Source: Typhlomys cinereus
Lineage: Eukaryota; Chordata; Mammalia; Rodentia; Platacanthomyidae
Direction of reading: 5' to 3'
NCBI GenBank assembly: GCA_023101885.1
Contig: JALPQD010000215.1
Location: 1,240,001 to 1,304,000, forward strand
Length of the DNA: 64,000 nt
The translations under genes were made by a program, and so were the position numbers. The notes beneath the pieces were generated by a model. That model was not told the origin of the DNA, searched no databases, and worked only from the letters and a program-made list of their open reading frames with translations. Of the stretch, positions 52,521 through 62,591 are shown one piece after another (within the stretch, counting starts at the first letter, position 1; every line of letters starts with the position of its first letter).

Positions 52521-54236
52521 ATTAATTCACTCATTCACTCCTTCCCCGCCCCAACCCCCGGGTCCCTCCTCCCGTCTCACTTCCCCCATGCCAGCCTCAC
52601 GGCGTGGTGTGGGACACGCACCCTTCTTGAATTGACCAGGCTGACCTGGACATACGCGTGGGCCACTGGTCCTCCTGCTCTCTGCCCGAGGCAGCTGTGT
52701 GTCCCCTGAGGGGCTCAGTCTCCTCCTCCTCTTCTTCCTCCTTCCCTCGGGCCACTGGAAGCGGGCATCTTCTGGTCTGGGCATGCCCGCCCTCGGCCTG
52801 TACTTTGCCTGGACAGTGGTGTCCCCTTGATCCGCTGGGCAGAGTACAGGTCACTTATCTGGATGCTGGGCTGGGTCCTTGGCAGATGCATTCTTATTGG
52901 TTCCCCCTGAGACTCCCCCCAGTTAAAGAGCAAGGACTCCATCATCCGACCACAAAGCTTTCTGTCCTCCCTGGGGCACTGGTTCTGTGCTTTTTTCTTA
53001 CTGGGTCTTGGTAAACTTAGCTCTGCATCCTCGGGGTCCTGTGCCACGCAGGGAGGTGAAGATAATAACTGAGTGGGTCCAACGTGCTGGGAACGCTCAC
53101 ATGCAAAGAATCCCAGGTTCGCGTTCTTCAGGCCCAGTGGATCCCCTTCATGAGGAAGCGCAAATTCCCAGGGGCGAGCCCTGCCTGAGCGCATCAGCCT
53201 GTGCCCTGCCTGGCACACGAGTCCTCCGTCCTCCTGTGCAGAGGGGCTGCGCTGGAGGCTCTACTCCCCAAGAGGGACCCGATGATTCGGGCTGCGCCGC
53301 TCTCTCTAAACCAAGATGACTTTGGTTTTCCCGAGTCGCATGTTCTTTGATGTCTGCCAAGGGGTACTTGCAAGGAAGAGCTCCCCCTCTGCCCCCCAAG
53401 CCCTGGGGAAGTGTGTTTCTCATGACTGCCATGCCCAGGAGTGCAGACTGAACGACCGAGGGACTTGAAGTGGCAACGCTCAAAGCCGTCTTCTCCAGAC
53501 ACCCTGAGCGCTTCCTTTCTAGTGCAGACCCTGTTGTGTGCATAAACGGCGAGAAGGCTGGAGGAGGGACTCTTTGCCTCTGACACAGCGAAGATCACAG
53601 CGACCAGAGAGACCTTTAATCTTTATTAATGCGTCTGAGGGGGCCTCTCCTGCAGCCTGCGGGAGGCAGACATCCTGAGTGTCCCCGGGCGCCTCAGATG
53701 ACTGCCTGATACTGTCAGAGCCGAGCAGGCCTGCGTCATGGGCACCCGCTGTGTCTTGGGTAAGAACAAGATAGTCCCAAGCCTGCTCCCATCTGTGGGG
53801 GGCTGGAAGGCAGGGGAATTCAGGCCACAGGCTGGGTCACATGGGCTCGCTTCTAACCAAGGGCACAGATGCCCTGAAGAGGTTCAGAAGGAGACAGGCT
53901 GTCCATGGTGGGGACAGGGCAGCTGGTGCCTAGGAGGGCCACACCTGAGTTCATTAAGGAGCAGTGGCAGTGTCTCCGCGCATGCGTTCTTCCCCGCGTC
54001 CCGACTCGCCTCTGTCCTGCTTGGTTGAGCACATCTTTGTTACCTGCCCTCCCCGCTGCTGTCAGGCACGGGGTGAGGGGCACTTTATGCCATGCCAGCC
54101 TCATGCCCCTATTGAGTGCACTGGGACCTGCAGGGAAATGAAGGAAGGAGGTGGCCAAGGAAATTCAGGGTCACAGACACATTCAAGAGGACCACGGGCT
54201 GAGGGATGGAGAAGCGTGCTAGCATAGTTTCACGCA
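52521..54236. other. Unique non-coding DNA, 1.7 kb
   Basis: GC-rich with a TCCTCC run at 52720-52742. Frames up to 167 codons (52715-53218, minus) are unrecognisable and compete with frames on the other strand. No clear repeat. Confidence 0.5.
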
Positions 54237-55700
54237 TCTACTTATCTATCCCTTCCTCTCTGCCACCCTTCCTCCCTCCTACCCTTCCTCTGTCTATGCA
54301 TTCTTCCCTCCATCTATTCCTCTTCCATCCATCCATCCATCATCCATCCATCCATCCATCCATCCATTTATCCATCTATCCATCCATCCATCCATCCATC
54401 CATCCCTTCATCCACCCCTCTATCCATCCATCCCATATCCATCCCAACATTCATCCATCCATCTATCATCCCTCTACTCCTCTTTCCATCCCTCCCTCCC
54501 TCTTTCCTTCCATTCATCCATCCCAACATCCATCCATCCATCCATCTCTGTATCTACCCATCCATCCATCCATCCATCCCAACATCCATCCATCCATCCA
54601 TCCATCCACCCATCCATCCACCCGTCCGTCCACCCGTCCGTCCATCCATCCGTCCATCCGTCCGTCCGTCCATCCATCCATCCATCCATCCATCATCCAT
54701 CCATCATCCATCCATCCATCCATCCATCCATCATCCATCCATCCATCCATCCATCCATCCATCCATCCATCTCTGTATCCATCCATCCACCCATCCACCC
54801 ATCCACCCATCCACCCATCCACCCATCCATCCACCCACCCATCCACCCATCCACCCATCCACCCATCCACCCATCCACCCATCCACCCATCCACCCATCC
54901 ACCCATCCACCATCCACCATCCATCCATCCATCCATCCATCCACCCATCCACCCCCACCCATCCACCCCATCCATCATCCATAATCCATCCATCCATCCT
55001 CATCCATCCATCCATCCATCCATCATCCATCCATCCATCCATCCACCCATCCATCCATCCATCCACCCATCCACCCATCCATCCATCCATCCATCCACCC
55101 ATCCATCCATCCATCCACCCATCCACCCATCCATCCATCCATCCATCCATCCATCCATCCATCTCTGTATCCATCCATCCACCCATCCACCCATCCACCC
55201 ATCCATCTATCCATCCATCCATCCATCCACCCATCCATCCACCCATCCATCCACCCACCCACCCATCCACCCATCCACCCATCCACCCATCCACCCATCC
55301 ACCCATCCATCCACCCATCCACCCATCCACCCATCCACCCATATCCATCCCCATCATCCATCCACCCATCCACCCATCCACCCATCCATCCATCCATCCA
55401 TCATCCATCCATCCATCCTCCATCCATCCATCCATCCATCCTTCATCCATCCATCCATCCATCCATCCACCCATCCATCCATCCATCCATCCATCCATCC
55501 ATCATCCATCCATCCATCCATCCATCCATCCATCCATCATCCATCCCATCCATCCATCCATCCATCCATCCATCCATCCATCCATCCATCCATCCATCCA
55601 TCCATCATCCATCCATCCATCCATCCATCCATCTCTGTATCCATCCCATTGATCCATCCATCTATCATCCCTCTATTCCTCCTTCCCTCCCTCCCTCTCT
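54237..55700. repeat. Large (CCAT)n / (CCATCCAC)n array, about 1.4 kb
   Basis: Irregular C/T-rich start to about 54325, then CCAT with CCAC, CCGT (54625-54670) and CATCAT variants; CCCA/TCCA dimers dominate 54785-54965 and 55260-55380. 'atccatccatctctgtatc' recurs near 54535, 54760, 55150 and 55620 and spans a higher-order period of a few hundred bases. It reads open for 511 codons on + (Ile/His/Pro/Ser) and for long frames on - (Met/Asp/Gly/Trp) because TAA, TAG and TGA seldom arise in the unit. Confidence 0.97.
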
Positions 55701-56034
55701 CCTTCCCTCTGTCCGCCCATCCATTGACAAATGCTTTTTGATCACCTGCTTGATGCTTCTCTGAGTACCAGGCCCAGGACAGGGTTAATGTCCTCGAGGT
55801 CACATTAGGTGCATGTAACTGGTGCAGAGCACACAGGGTAGGTACCCTCTCTCCCTCCTGGGCATGGATCTCAACCTCAGGGAGTGTCTGACTAAGGCCT
55901 GTCCAGTGTCTCCTACTGGGAATGTGGACCAGGGTCTAACTTCTGCTTGAGACCAGCTCTCAGACTGTTTGTGTAAAACTGACCCATGAATGGGAGCCTG
56001 GGGCTGCCAGAGGGAAGGAAGACACAGCCGGCCG
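55701..56034. other. Unique non-coding DNA
   Basis: 'tgacaaatgctttttgatcacctgcttgatgcttctctgagtaccaggcc' near 55724 may be an old repeat edge. No gene recognised. Confidence 0.45.
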
Positions 56035-56250
56035 CCGCCGTGTGCTCACCAAAGGCCTTGCCTAATTCGATTATGTTTGCCAGACGGAAGAGTAATAAAG
56101 GGAACTCTCTCTTATCAGCTCCTGATGTTTATAGAGCAAGAAAGGAATCTGAGATAGGGATTTCCAGGCTGGGGGAAGCATGCATCGGAAGCTGGGATGT
56201 GAGGAGAAAAGATCCAGAAGAAACTGGATCCTGATTTGACATTCGACTGT
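56035..56250. promoter_or_regulatory. Candidate conserved non-coding element with GATA site
   Basis: A repeat-free, AT-balanced island between unique GC-rich DNA and a purine tract: 'cctaattcgattatgtttgcc', CTTATCAG (GATA-type) at 56111-56118, and 'cctgatgtttatagagc'. Function is inferred from composition only. Confidence 0.32.
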
Positions 56251-56374
56251 GATGAGAGAGGCAGAGGCCAAGGGAAGCAGGACCCTTGGAAAGTTTAACA
56301 GATGCCGGAGCCCATGGGGGCACGAGGCCCTTCCCAGAGGGCTCCAGGACAGAGAGAGGCCCGTGGGGAAGGAG

Positions 56375-56795
56375 GGAAGGAAGAAAGGAAGGGAGGGGGG
56401 GAAGGAGGGAAGGAAGGAAGGGGCAGGGAGGGAGAGAAAGAGAGAAGGAAGAAAAGAAGGGAGGGAGGGAGGAAGGAAGGAGGAAAGGAAGGAAGGAAAG
56501 GAGGGAGGGAGGGAAGAAGAGAGGAAGGGAGAAAGGAAGGGAAAGAGGGAGGGAGGGAAGGAGGAAGGGAGCAAGGGAGGGAAGGAGGGAGGAAGGAAGG
56601 GAAGGAAGGAAGAGAGGAAGGAAGGGAGGGAGGAAAGGAGGGAAGGAGAGAGGGAGGGAGGGAGAGGAGGGAAGGAAGGAAGGAAGGAGGGAGGGAAGGA
56701 GGGAGGGAAGGAAGGAGGGAAGAAAAAGGGAGGGAAGGAAGGAGGAAGGGGGAAGGAGGGAGGGAGGGAAGGAGGGAGAGAGGGAGGTAAGGTTG
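56375..56795. repeat. Polypurine tract, about 0.42 kb
   Basis: (GGAA)n, (GGGA)n and (GAAG)n with almost no pyrimidine on the + strand; repeated GGGAGG words can form G-quadruplexes. It is the strand-opposite counterpart of the tract at 21.4 kb. Frames up to 252 codons are artefacts (Lys/Gly/Glu/Arg on +, Ser/Phe/Leu/Pro on -). Confidence 0.97.
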
Positions 56796-56921
56796 ATTAG
56801 GAATGGATGCAGGGCATGTGGATTGCATCTGGATTCATTTCCCACATCTCCTTCTCCTCTCCAAGCCCCTGACTCTTCTCTGAGCATCTCCCCTGCCCAT
56901 GTGGCTAAGCACTAAGGCCTA

Positions 56922-57143
56922 ATCGTTAGCGCCTAGGCTCTGCAGCCAGGCTGCCTGGGTTTTAACCTTGGTCTGCCTGTTCCTATATGCTGTGTGACCC
57001 TGGGCAGGTTGCTTAACTGTTCTGGACATTCAATTTCTTCATCCCTAAGTAAGGGATGAAGTCATGCCAGACTCTCAGGCTGTCACAAGGATTGAACTGA
57101 GAACTCACACGGTGCCTGGCATGTAGTGAATGTTTAATTAACA
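56922..57143 (+). mobile_element. MIR SINE, nearly complete
   Basis: 'aatcgttagcgcctaggctctgcagccaggctgcctgggttttaacc', 'ctgtgtgaccctgggcaggttgcttaactgttc', 'caatttcttcatccctaag', 'tcacaaggattgaactgag', 'cggtgcctggcatgtagtgaatgtttaattaac' span the whole MIR in order. Confidence 0.92.
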
Positions 57144-57271
57144 AGAGCTGCTGTCTGATGTTTTTGTGCTGGGTGCAACTCCAGTCTAGTCTCCAGCACT
57201 ATAGCACTGGGGCACGCCCCTAGCAGGTTTTTTTTTTTTTAAGTTTGCTCATTACACTTCTCTTTTTAAAA

Positions 57272-58500
57272 ATCTCACAAGTAGAAAGAAAGATCCTGAA
57301 AACAAAAAATCAATTGAAGAAATAAAACAAGTGAAGACCTCTAATAGACATTCCTCCAGAAAAGATATGCAAATGGTCAATGAACACTGAATAGGGGGCG
57401 ATCAAGTCACAACGACTGTGAGACGCTGTCTTGCACCATCAGGGTTCTGTCAGGGGAGCAAGCGTCGGTGAACATGGAGAAACCTGAACCTTGTACCTGG
57501 GGCGGGGGGAGGTGCAATGCAGTCATTGTGGAAAGAGATGCGAGAGGTTCCCTCGAAAGGCCAAGACTAGAATTACTAAGTGGGCTAGTACTTTATTTTT
57601 GGGGTATGTATCCCAAACAAAAGGATCTCAAGAATATTTATACATCTATGTTTGTAGCGGTGTTATGTAGTATGTAGCAGGTTCAAAGCAGCCTGCATGT
57701 GGTATATGTGCTATATGCACAGGATGGAATAGTACTCAGCATGAAAAAAGAAGGAAATCTTATCACACACTATTACCATGAGGTAGTGGAAAGAGGTCCT
57801 GCATCAAGGTTTAGAATCTGTGAGACATGATGCTTATTTTGATAAGCCAGGTTCAAAAAGATAAAACACCATATAGAAGCAAAATACCACACGGTTTCAC
57901 TTACAAGAAGTCCCTAGAGTAGCCAAATCCTCGGAGACAGGAAATGGATGGGGAAGGGGGGCGGGGAGCTAGGGTAATGGACACAAAGCCTCCGTTTCAT
58001 AAGATGATAAGAATTCAGGAGGCTGATGTTGGCAACAGTTTCAACAAGACCTTGTTTGCTATCACGGACTATATTAGTACCACTGGATGATTCTAACACC
58101 ACTGGGTCATTTCTAACATCGTTGACCATATCTAACACCACCGACTGTATATGATGCCCAATCATATCTAACATCACCGACTGTATCTAACACCACCGAC
58201 CTTATCTAGCACCACTGACTGTATCTAATGCCGCTGACAGTATCTGATGCCTCTGATCATATATCGCACTGCTGAGTGTATCTAACACTACTGACTGTAC
58301 GCAACACCAGTGATTGTATTTGACACCTGCCATGTCTAACACTGATTGTATTTAACACCACTGACTGTGTCTGACACACTCACACTGATGCCCTGATCAT
58401 ATCTCCCACCGCTGACCGTACCTAACACCTGTGGATCACATGCTCAGAGATGATCAAGGTACCAAATTATAATGCGTATCTTACCACCATAAAAATGGGA
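57272..58500 (+). mobile_element. Ancient L1 (L1M-type) 3' end, interrupted by a minisatellite
   Basis: The order follows the 3' end of a mammalian L1: the 'aatagacattcctccagaaaagatatgcaaatgg' block (57342), 'gcaatgcagtcattgtgg' (57513), 'ggggtatgtatcccaaacaaaagg' (57600), 'tatttatacatctatgtttgtagc' (57634), 'ggatggaatagtactcagcatgaaaaaagaagg' (57721) and the 3' UTR 'acggtttcacttacaag'. The 69-codon frame at 57468-57677 is a decayed relic of the ORF2 C-terminal region. A poly-purine end and 'aatgcgtatcttaccaccataaaaatggg' (58472-58500) form the terminal part. A tandem array splits the 3' UTR at about 58061-58440. The element is inactive. Confidence 0.85.
58061..58440. repeat. Minisatellite of 19-21 bp units within an L1 3' UTR
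   Basis: Variants of 'taacaccactgactgtatc' (also ..accaccgac.., ..gatgcc..gatcatat..) repeat about 15-18 times with substitutions and small indels. L1 3' UTRs hold one 'taatgccactgaattgtac' motif at this place, so the unit probably came from it. All six bases around the central CACTGA core are the most conserved. Confidence 0.88.
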
Positions 58501-58944
58501 ATCCACCCCACCTGAATACGTCAGTTTAGAGGGTCTTCATTGCCCACAGAGGAGCTCGTGCTTCCCAGCCTTCCCTCCAAGACCATCGAGGGTCCTTCCT
58601 CCCTCCATCTACCCTGGGATGCCTACGGACTGACTGTGCTCCTGCACCCCCAGGTCCTCGCTGCTTGATCCCTTCTTCTGCAAGCCGCCTTCTCTTCCCA
58701 GTCTCAGCTGAGGACTCACAGCCCCTGGAGAAGACTCTCCCAAGTGTCGCCCCCCCTCCGGCATCCCCAGAACTCTCCCCCCTCCTGTTTGTGTCGCCCA
58801 AGAGCCTCTGGTTCTGGCCATTTATACACCGAGCAGCTTCCAGATTCACCTGGCTACTTTCAACTGGGAAAACTGAGCCCTATCCTTGGGGGCCCCGCTC
58901 CCCAGGTGGCCCAGCAATGTCCTGTAGATTTGGCCTCAACAAGA
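58501..58944. other. Unique non-coding DNA
   Basis: No gene recognised; frames of 70-113 codons without domain. Confidence 0.5.
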
Positions 58945-59070
58945 AGAACATCGCTTGGGGGTGGTGGTGGAGGCTTCTAGTCACAGAGCGTCTGCAGGAA
59001 AGCTGAGGCAGGAGGATTGCTGGGCCTAGAAGTTTGAAGCCATTGAGGGTAACGCAACCGAACCATGGAC
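58945..59070 (+). mobile_element. B1-type SINE
   Basis: 'cttgggggtggtggtggaggcttctagtcacagagcgtctgcaggaaagctgaggcaggaggattgctgggcctagaagtttgaagcc' (58956-59041) is a diverged B1 or B1-like dimer half. Confidence 0.75.
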
Positions 59071-59369
59071 ATCAGGGTGAAGGGGACACGGAGTCCTCCT
59101 GCAACCCCAAGAGGCTGTGTCTCTCCTGGTTGGAGGCCCTGAGTCAGAAAGCCATTAGAGGGCCGCTCCGGGCTGCCTTCTTGCTTCTGGGGCAGGAGGA
59201 TTAAAGCCAGGGTTTGTGTTTCTCCTTTGAGAAATTAGGTCACTGGGTGTCGCTAAGTGTGCCTTACGAGCTGCGTTAGTCAGTTCTCTTCTGGCCTAAA
59301 TATCTGGTAATTATCTTGTTTCTTTCTTTCTTTTCTTTTCTCTTTTTTTTTCCTTGCTACACTTGGCTC

Positions 59370-59720
59370 CCCGAAGCAGTTCATCCGCGGGGCTACTTCT
59401 CGGCTCCAGCTCCACCGGGACAACACCGCCCACCATCAAACAACCAGCCGCCTTGCCGAGCCGTGTTCTGCACCTTTGTACCCTCGGGCGGAGCTCAGAT
59501 CTCCCCATGGTCTCCGTGGCGGGTCACGCCGTAGGCCCCAGCTCAGAGGGGAGGGCGCCGGGTGCTGTGCTCCGGGTTCTAGCCCCCTCTCAGCACCCCC
59601 TGCCTGGTCCCACTCGCTCCGGCGGCAGCCCAGGGTCGGCCATGCTCAGTGTGTGGATTCCCAGGACAAGTCGAGCTCTAGGGTAGCCCAAGGACCCTGC
59701 CTCTTCCTGCGTGTTCCCCT
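59370..59720. promoter_or_regulatory. CpG-rich patch, 0.35 kb
   Basis: CpGs at about twenty places ('gcagttcatccgcgggg', 'ttctcggctcc', 'cctcgggcggagc', 'ggcgggtcacgccg', 'agggcgccgggtg'), between a T/C-rich run (59315-59352) and an old repeat. Frames of 65-110 codons run through it with no recognisable domain. A small CpG island or unmethylated element is possible. Confidence 0.28.
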
Positions 59721-59724
59721 AGGT

Positions 59725-60215
59725 CTATTAGTCAGGGTTCCCCAGAAAAACAAAAGCAACAAGATCTATAATAGAGAGAGATAAGGGCTGTCCCAATTAC
59801 TCTTCATGCTGCTGATAAGTTCTTTACAAAATGGTTTATGGGAGTAGGGGTTTCATTCTGTTTGACAATTGTCTGGTTATATTTTTTAGTCCAGCTTGGC
59901 AGGAGAGCTCACACCAACGCCAGGGCCTGAGGGAAGTGGCCACACCACATCTGCAGGACTCAGAGAGGGGGCAAATGTCTTGCCAGGCGGCATGTCTGTT
60001 CAAGTGTGCCCAAGAATGTCAGTCCGTTGAACCGGCTCCCTCCGTCTTACCCACCTGCTCAAGGACTGGCCCCACCCACACGGGCTGGGTCCTCCCCTCA
60101 GCTAGACCATCTCCTGCTTGCTCAGAACTTACCTCAACTGCTCATCCTATGCAACCGTGCCCACAGCTGGAGCCTGCGGTGTCAAGTTGACACCTGTAGC
60201 TAATTACCACAAAGG
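59725..60215 (-). mobile_element. Rodent interspersed repeat with GTCAAGTTGACA end (family unassigned)
   Basis: Begins 'tctattagtcagggttccccagaaaaacaaaagc', includes 'ccacacgggctgggtcctcccctcagc', and ends 'ggtgtcaagttgacacctgtagctaattacc' at 60178-60209. The longest and best copy of the family that also occurs at 16.2, 27.1, 32.0 and 34.4 kb. Confidence 0.7.
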
Positions 60216-60280
60216 GAGAGTGGCTATGCAGCTGAAAAGTCCCACAGTCTGCCCATTTGTATGTGGAAGCAAAACCAAAA

Positions 60281-60284
60281 TAAC

Positions 60285-60322
<38 letters not shown>
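60281..60322. repeat. (AAT)n microsatellite, about 13 units
   Basis: AATAAT run beginning after 'aaccaaaataac'. Confidence 0.97.
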
Positions 60323-60524
60323 GGCTGTACAGTGGGTCTGAGTTGAAGGCAGACTCAGGGGCTCTAATGGTACAAAACCTTACTTGGGTTCCAAAGACCC
60401 ATGTACCAGCGACCCTTATGTCCAAGCAGTAGCAGGTAGATTTCCCAGCTCTATCCAGAGAGAGAGGGAGCACTTTCCTTTCCATTTCCTTTTATCTGTT
60501 CCCCTAGTGGGTTTGATGGTACTT

Positions 60525-60640
60525 GGCTGCATTGTTGTTTTTAGTATGCTGATTCAAATGCTAACCCCTTCACAGACACATCTAGAAATGTCATAATATC
60601 TGAGTTTTCCTTAGCTCAGTCAACGTAGGATATACAGCAT
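60525..60640 (-). mobile_element. Additional piece of an old interspersed repeat
   Basis: 'ctgattcaaatgctaaccccttcacagacacatctagaaatgtcataatatctgag' resembles the 3' portion of a mammal-wide repeat sharing the GTCAAGTTGACA terminus; 'cagtcaacgtagg' at 60616 may be its degraded end. Confidence 0.45.
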
Positions 60641-61109
60641 TATGTATCCACTCCCTAGAGGGCTGGATCGGTATCATTCCAACCCCCATATCAGCCGGAG
60701 TCTGGACTCTGCTGGAAAGTCCTCTGGATGCCTGTTGCACTCAGTGTCCGATGCTTGGCTGGGTGTCTGTCTGCTCACCCAGTAGTTGAGCACTCACTGT
60801 GGCGGATGCTTATGGATGCGAGACAGTGGGCGCGGGCACGCTTTCCCGCTCACATTCTTCCAATATTTGGATTATAAACAATTTGGAGGCAGAGATGTAG
60901 CCCCCTCTATCTTCCCTGACCTCGAACTGCTACAGAACATCGATCTCATTGTAAGACCCTCTTACAGGCTTCCTTCGTTCCAAACATTCATGGCAAGCGT
61001 CTATTAACCATCCTCTGTGCCACATTCAAACACCAGCGCCGGGGCCGGGCTAGACGACAGGCAAGGAGAATTAAGGGGAACCCGGAAGACAGGAGCCAGC
61101 ACACCTTTT
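60641..61109. other. Unique non-coding DNA
   Basis: No gene recognised. A 73-codon frame (60786-61007) reads in low-GC sequence but has no domain I know. Confidence 0.45.
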
Positions 61110-61190
61110 TATTTTGGGCCGTGCTGGAGATGGAATCCAGGGCCTCTGTAAGTAGCCAAGCATTCTACCACTGACCTATCCCCGGCTTCA
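61110..61190 (-). mobile_element. ID-type SINE
   Basis: 'gtgctggagatggaatccagggcctctgtaagtagccaagcattctaccactgacctatcc' (61123-61183) is the reverse ID core, well recognisable. Confidence 0.82.
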
Positions 61191-61274
61191 GCCCATCTTG
61201 GTTTTGGTGGGGGACAGTGTTTGACATTCAACCTAGGGCACTCTACCATGAGTCACAATCCTAAGCTCCTCCCC

Positions 61275-61405
61275 CGCCTTTTTTCTTTTTCTTTTGAGGC
61301 GAGGTCTCACAAGTTGTCCAGGCAGGCCTTGATCCTGCGAGCCTGTGCCCCAGCCTCCCTCAGCTGGGAGTTCAGGCCTGTGCCACCCGGCCCGGCCCAA
61401 TTTAT
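61275..61405 (-). mobile_element. B1-type SINE
   Basis: T-rich run, 'ttttgaggcgaggtctcacaagttgtccaggcaggccttgatcctgcgagcctgtgccccagcctccctcagctgggagttcaggcctgtgccacccggccc' (61291-61394). Good reverse B1 order. A second degraded ID head lies at about 61221-61265. Confidence 0.85.
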
Positions 61406-61799
61406 CTTACAAATGGCCATGTCAATTACAAATAAAACTGAATATAAATATTTGTGATCAAATCATCTCTGATTGGAGGGGGGGCTAATTTGGGGGAGAT
61501 TTTTTTTAAAGTTATCTTTAAAATTTGACAATCTGACTGGAAGTAGCCAAATCATGGTGCTTTTGACTTAGGCTTTCTTTGTTTGAACTTTGCCCAATGC
61601 CCAGCACCCTCTTGGAGCAGTTCCCCTAGGTTAACGGCTGCAAGGGGAACCTGGGAAATTCTTCAGTGTTTCAGCCATCTGCCCACAGGGCAGGGCAGCC
61701 AGAAGTGCAGGTCTGGCCCCCTCTATATTCTTCACTCAACTAGTTTCTGTCTCTCTATTTTTGAAGTTCTAAAATTATATGTGTGGAGAGAAATGTTTT
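61406..61799. other. Unique, AT-rich DNA
   Basis: No gene recognised; T/A-rich at 61500-61530. Confidence 0.5.
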
Positions 61800-62030
61800 G
61801 ACCTTGCGGTAATACATTTCTGTAAGGTCAGAAATAAATAAGTAAAAATTAATCTGACAATCTCCAAGCAGGCTGAAAAATGCCACTCTGGGCTCCCCTT
61901 GGGTTTGACCCCCATAATGGCTCCTCTCATTGACAGCTGATTGGTTTAAATAATTCATAGCCTTTCACCAGGCCTATGGCTTCCAATTGGCACTTGCTTG
62001 ATGAGGGCCGTGATTGACAGGTGATGCTGG
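61800..62030. promoter_or_regulatory. Candidate enhancer with PBX/MEIS sites
   Basis: A repeat-free AT-rich island containing TGACAGCTGATTGG at 61931-61944 (MEIS TGACAG, E-box CAGCTG, inverted CCAAT and TGATTG), 'tttaaataattcat', the palindrome CCAATTGG at 61983-61990 and a perfect PBX-MEIS composite TGATTGACAG at 62011-62020. Two PBX/MEIS-type clusters within 90 bp are unlikely noise in a repeat-free block. Function is inferred. Confidence 0.42.
62011..62020 (+). promoter_or_regulatory. PBX-MEIS/PREP composite site
   Basis: TGATTGACAG is the established heterodimer consensus, PBX half TGAT joined to the MEIS/PREP half TGACAG. Exact match. Occupancy cannot be judged here. Confidence 0.6.
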
Positions 62031-62577
62031 GCTGCGGCGTTCACCCTGCGCTGGAGAGAGCCTCAAACCCATCTCTCCGGGGGCTTCGGGCAAGTCTGTG
62101 TGTTGGGAGGGTGCTAAAGCACAGAATCAACGATGGGCAGTTGGGGGGTACTCAAAACCTCTGCGCGCCCTCAGCCTTCCTGGTGGGCAGGACTGGCTGC
62201 GTTTCCTGAGGCACCTGGAGGGACTTGAATTTCAGGTCTGGCCCTATGGCTGCCGTGAGCCCCGACTTCCTCCATCTCTAGAACGGGGTTCCACCACCTC
62301 CATAGGTCCATTGGGGACCAGATCACTTACTATCAAAAGGGAACCCCCAGCCACTCCCAGGACCTCTGGGAGGGGACAGGGACTCTCCCTTTCTGAAAGA
62401 ACGCAGCAGCTCCCCTCCACCGCCTACCAGTGGCCAAGAGGTTTAGGGACAGGACAGGGGGCTGTGACAGTGATTGGAGGAAAGGCACCAAGGGCAGCGA
62501 GTGAAACAACAGAGACGCAACGTGCTCTCAGGTTGGTGAATGTCCTCCGACCCTGGAAAGAGCCGGGGAGCAAGTTT
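62031..62577. other. Unique DNA, no recognised gene
   Basis: A 214-codon frame (62014-62658) spans this stretch. It has no signal peptide, transmembrane segment, repeated motif or domain I recognise; its start lies in the candidate enhancer above. Frame length alone is weak evidence in GC-rich DNA. Confidence 0.45.
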
Positions 62578-62591
62578 GTTGCCATGGCAAC
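62578..62591. promoter_or_regulatory. Perfect palindromic RFX X-box
   Basis: GTTGCCATGGCAAC is a perfect 14-bp palindrome and the full-strength RFX-family binding consensus. RFX factors regulate ciliary genes and act in neural and endocrine enhancers. The site lies about 560 bp from the PBX/MEIS island. Confidence 0.7.

Noticed and set aside
54206..55741. 511-codon open frame on the + strand and long frames opposite
   Set aside because: They translate a CCAT/CCAC array. The repeat unit rarely forms a stop codon, and the product is pure His/Pro/Ser/Ile (or Met/Asp/Gly/Trp) repeat.
56129..56915. Frames of 162-252 codons on both strands
   Set aside because: Purine-rich tract translated as Lys/Gly/Glu/Arg repeats and its complement.
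57468..57677. 69-codon frame as a small gene
   Set aside because: It is a decayed remnant of the L1 ORF2 C-terminal region and part of the L1 copy.
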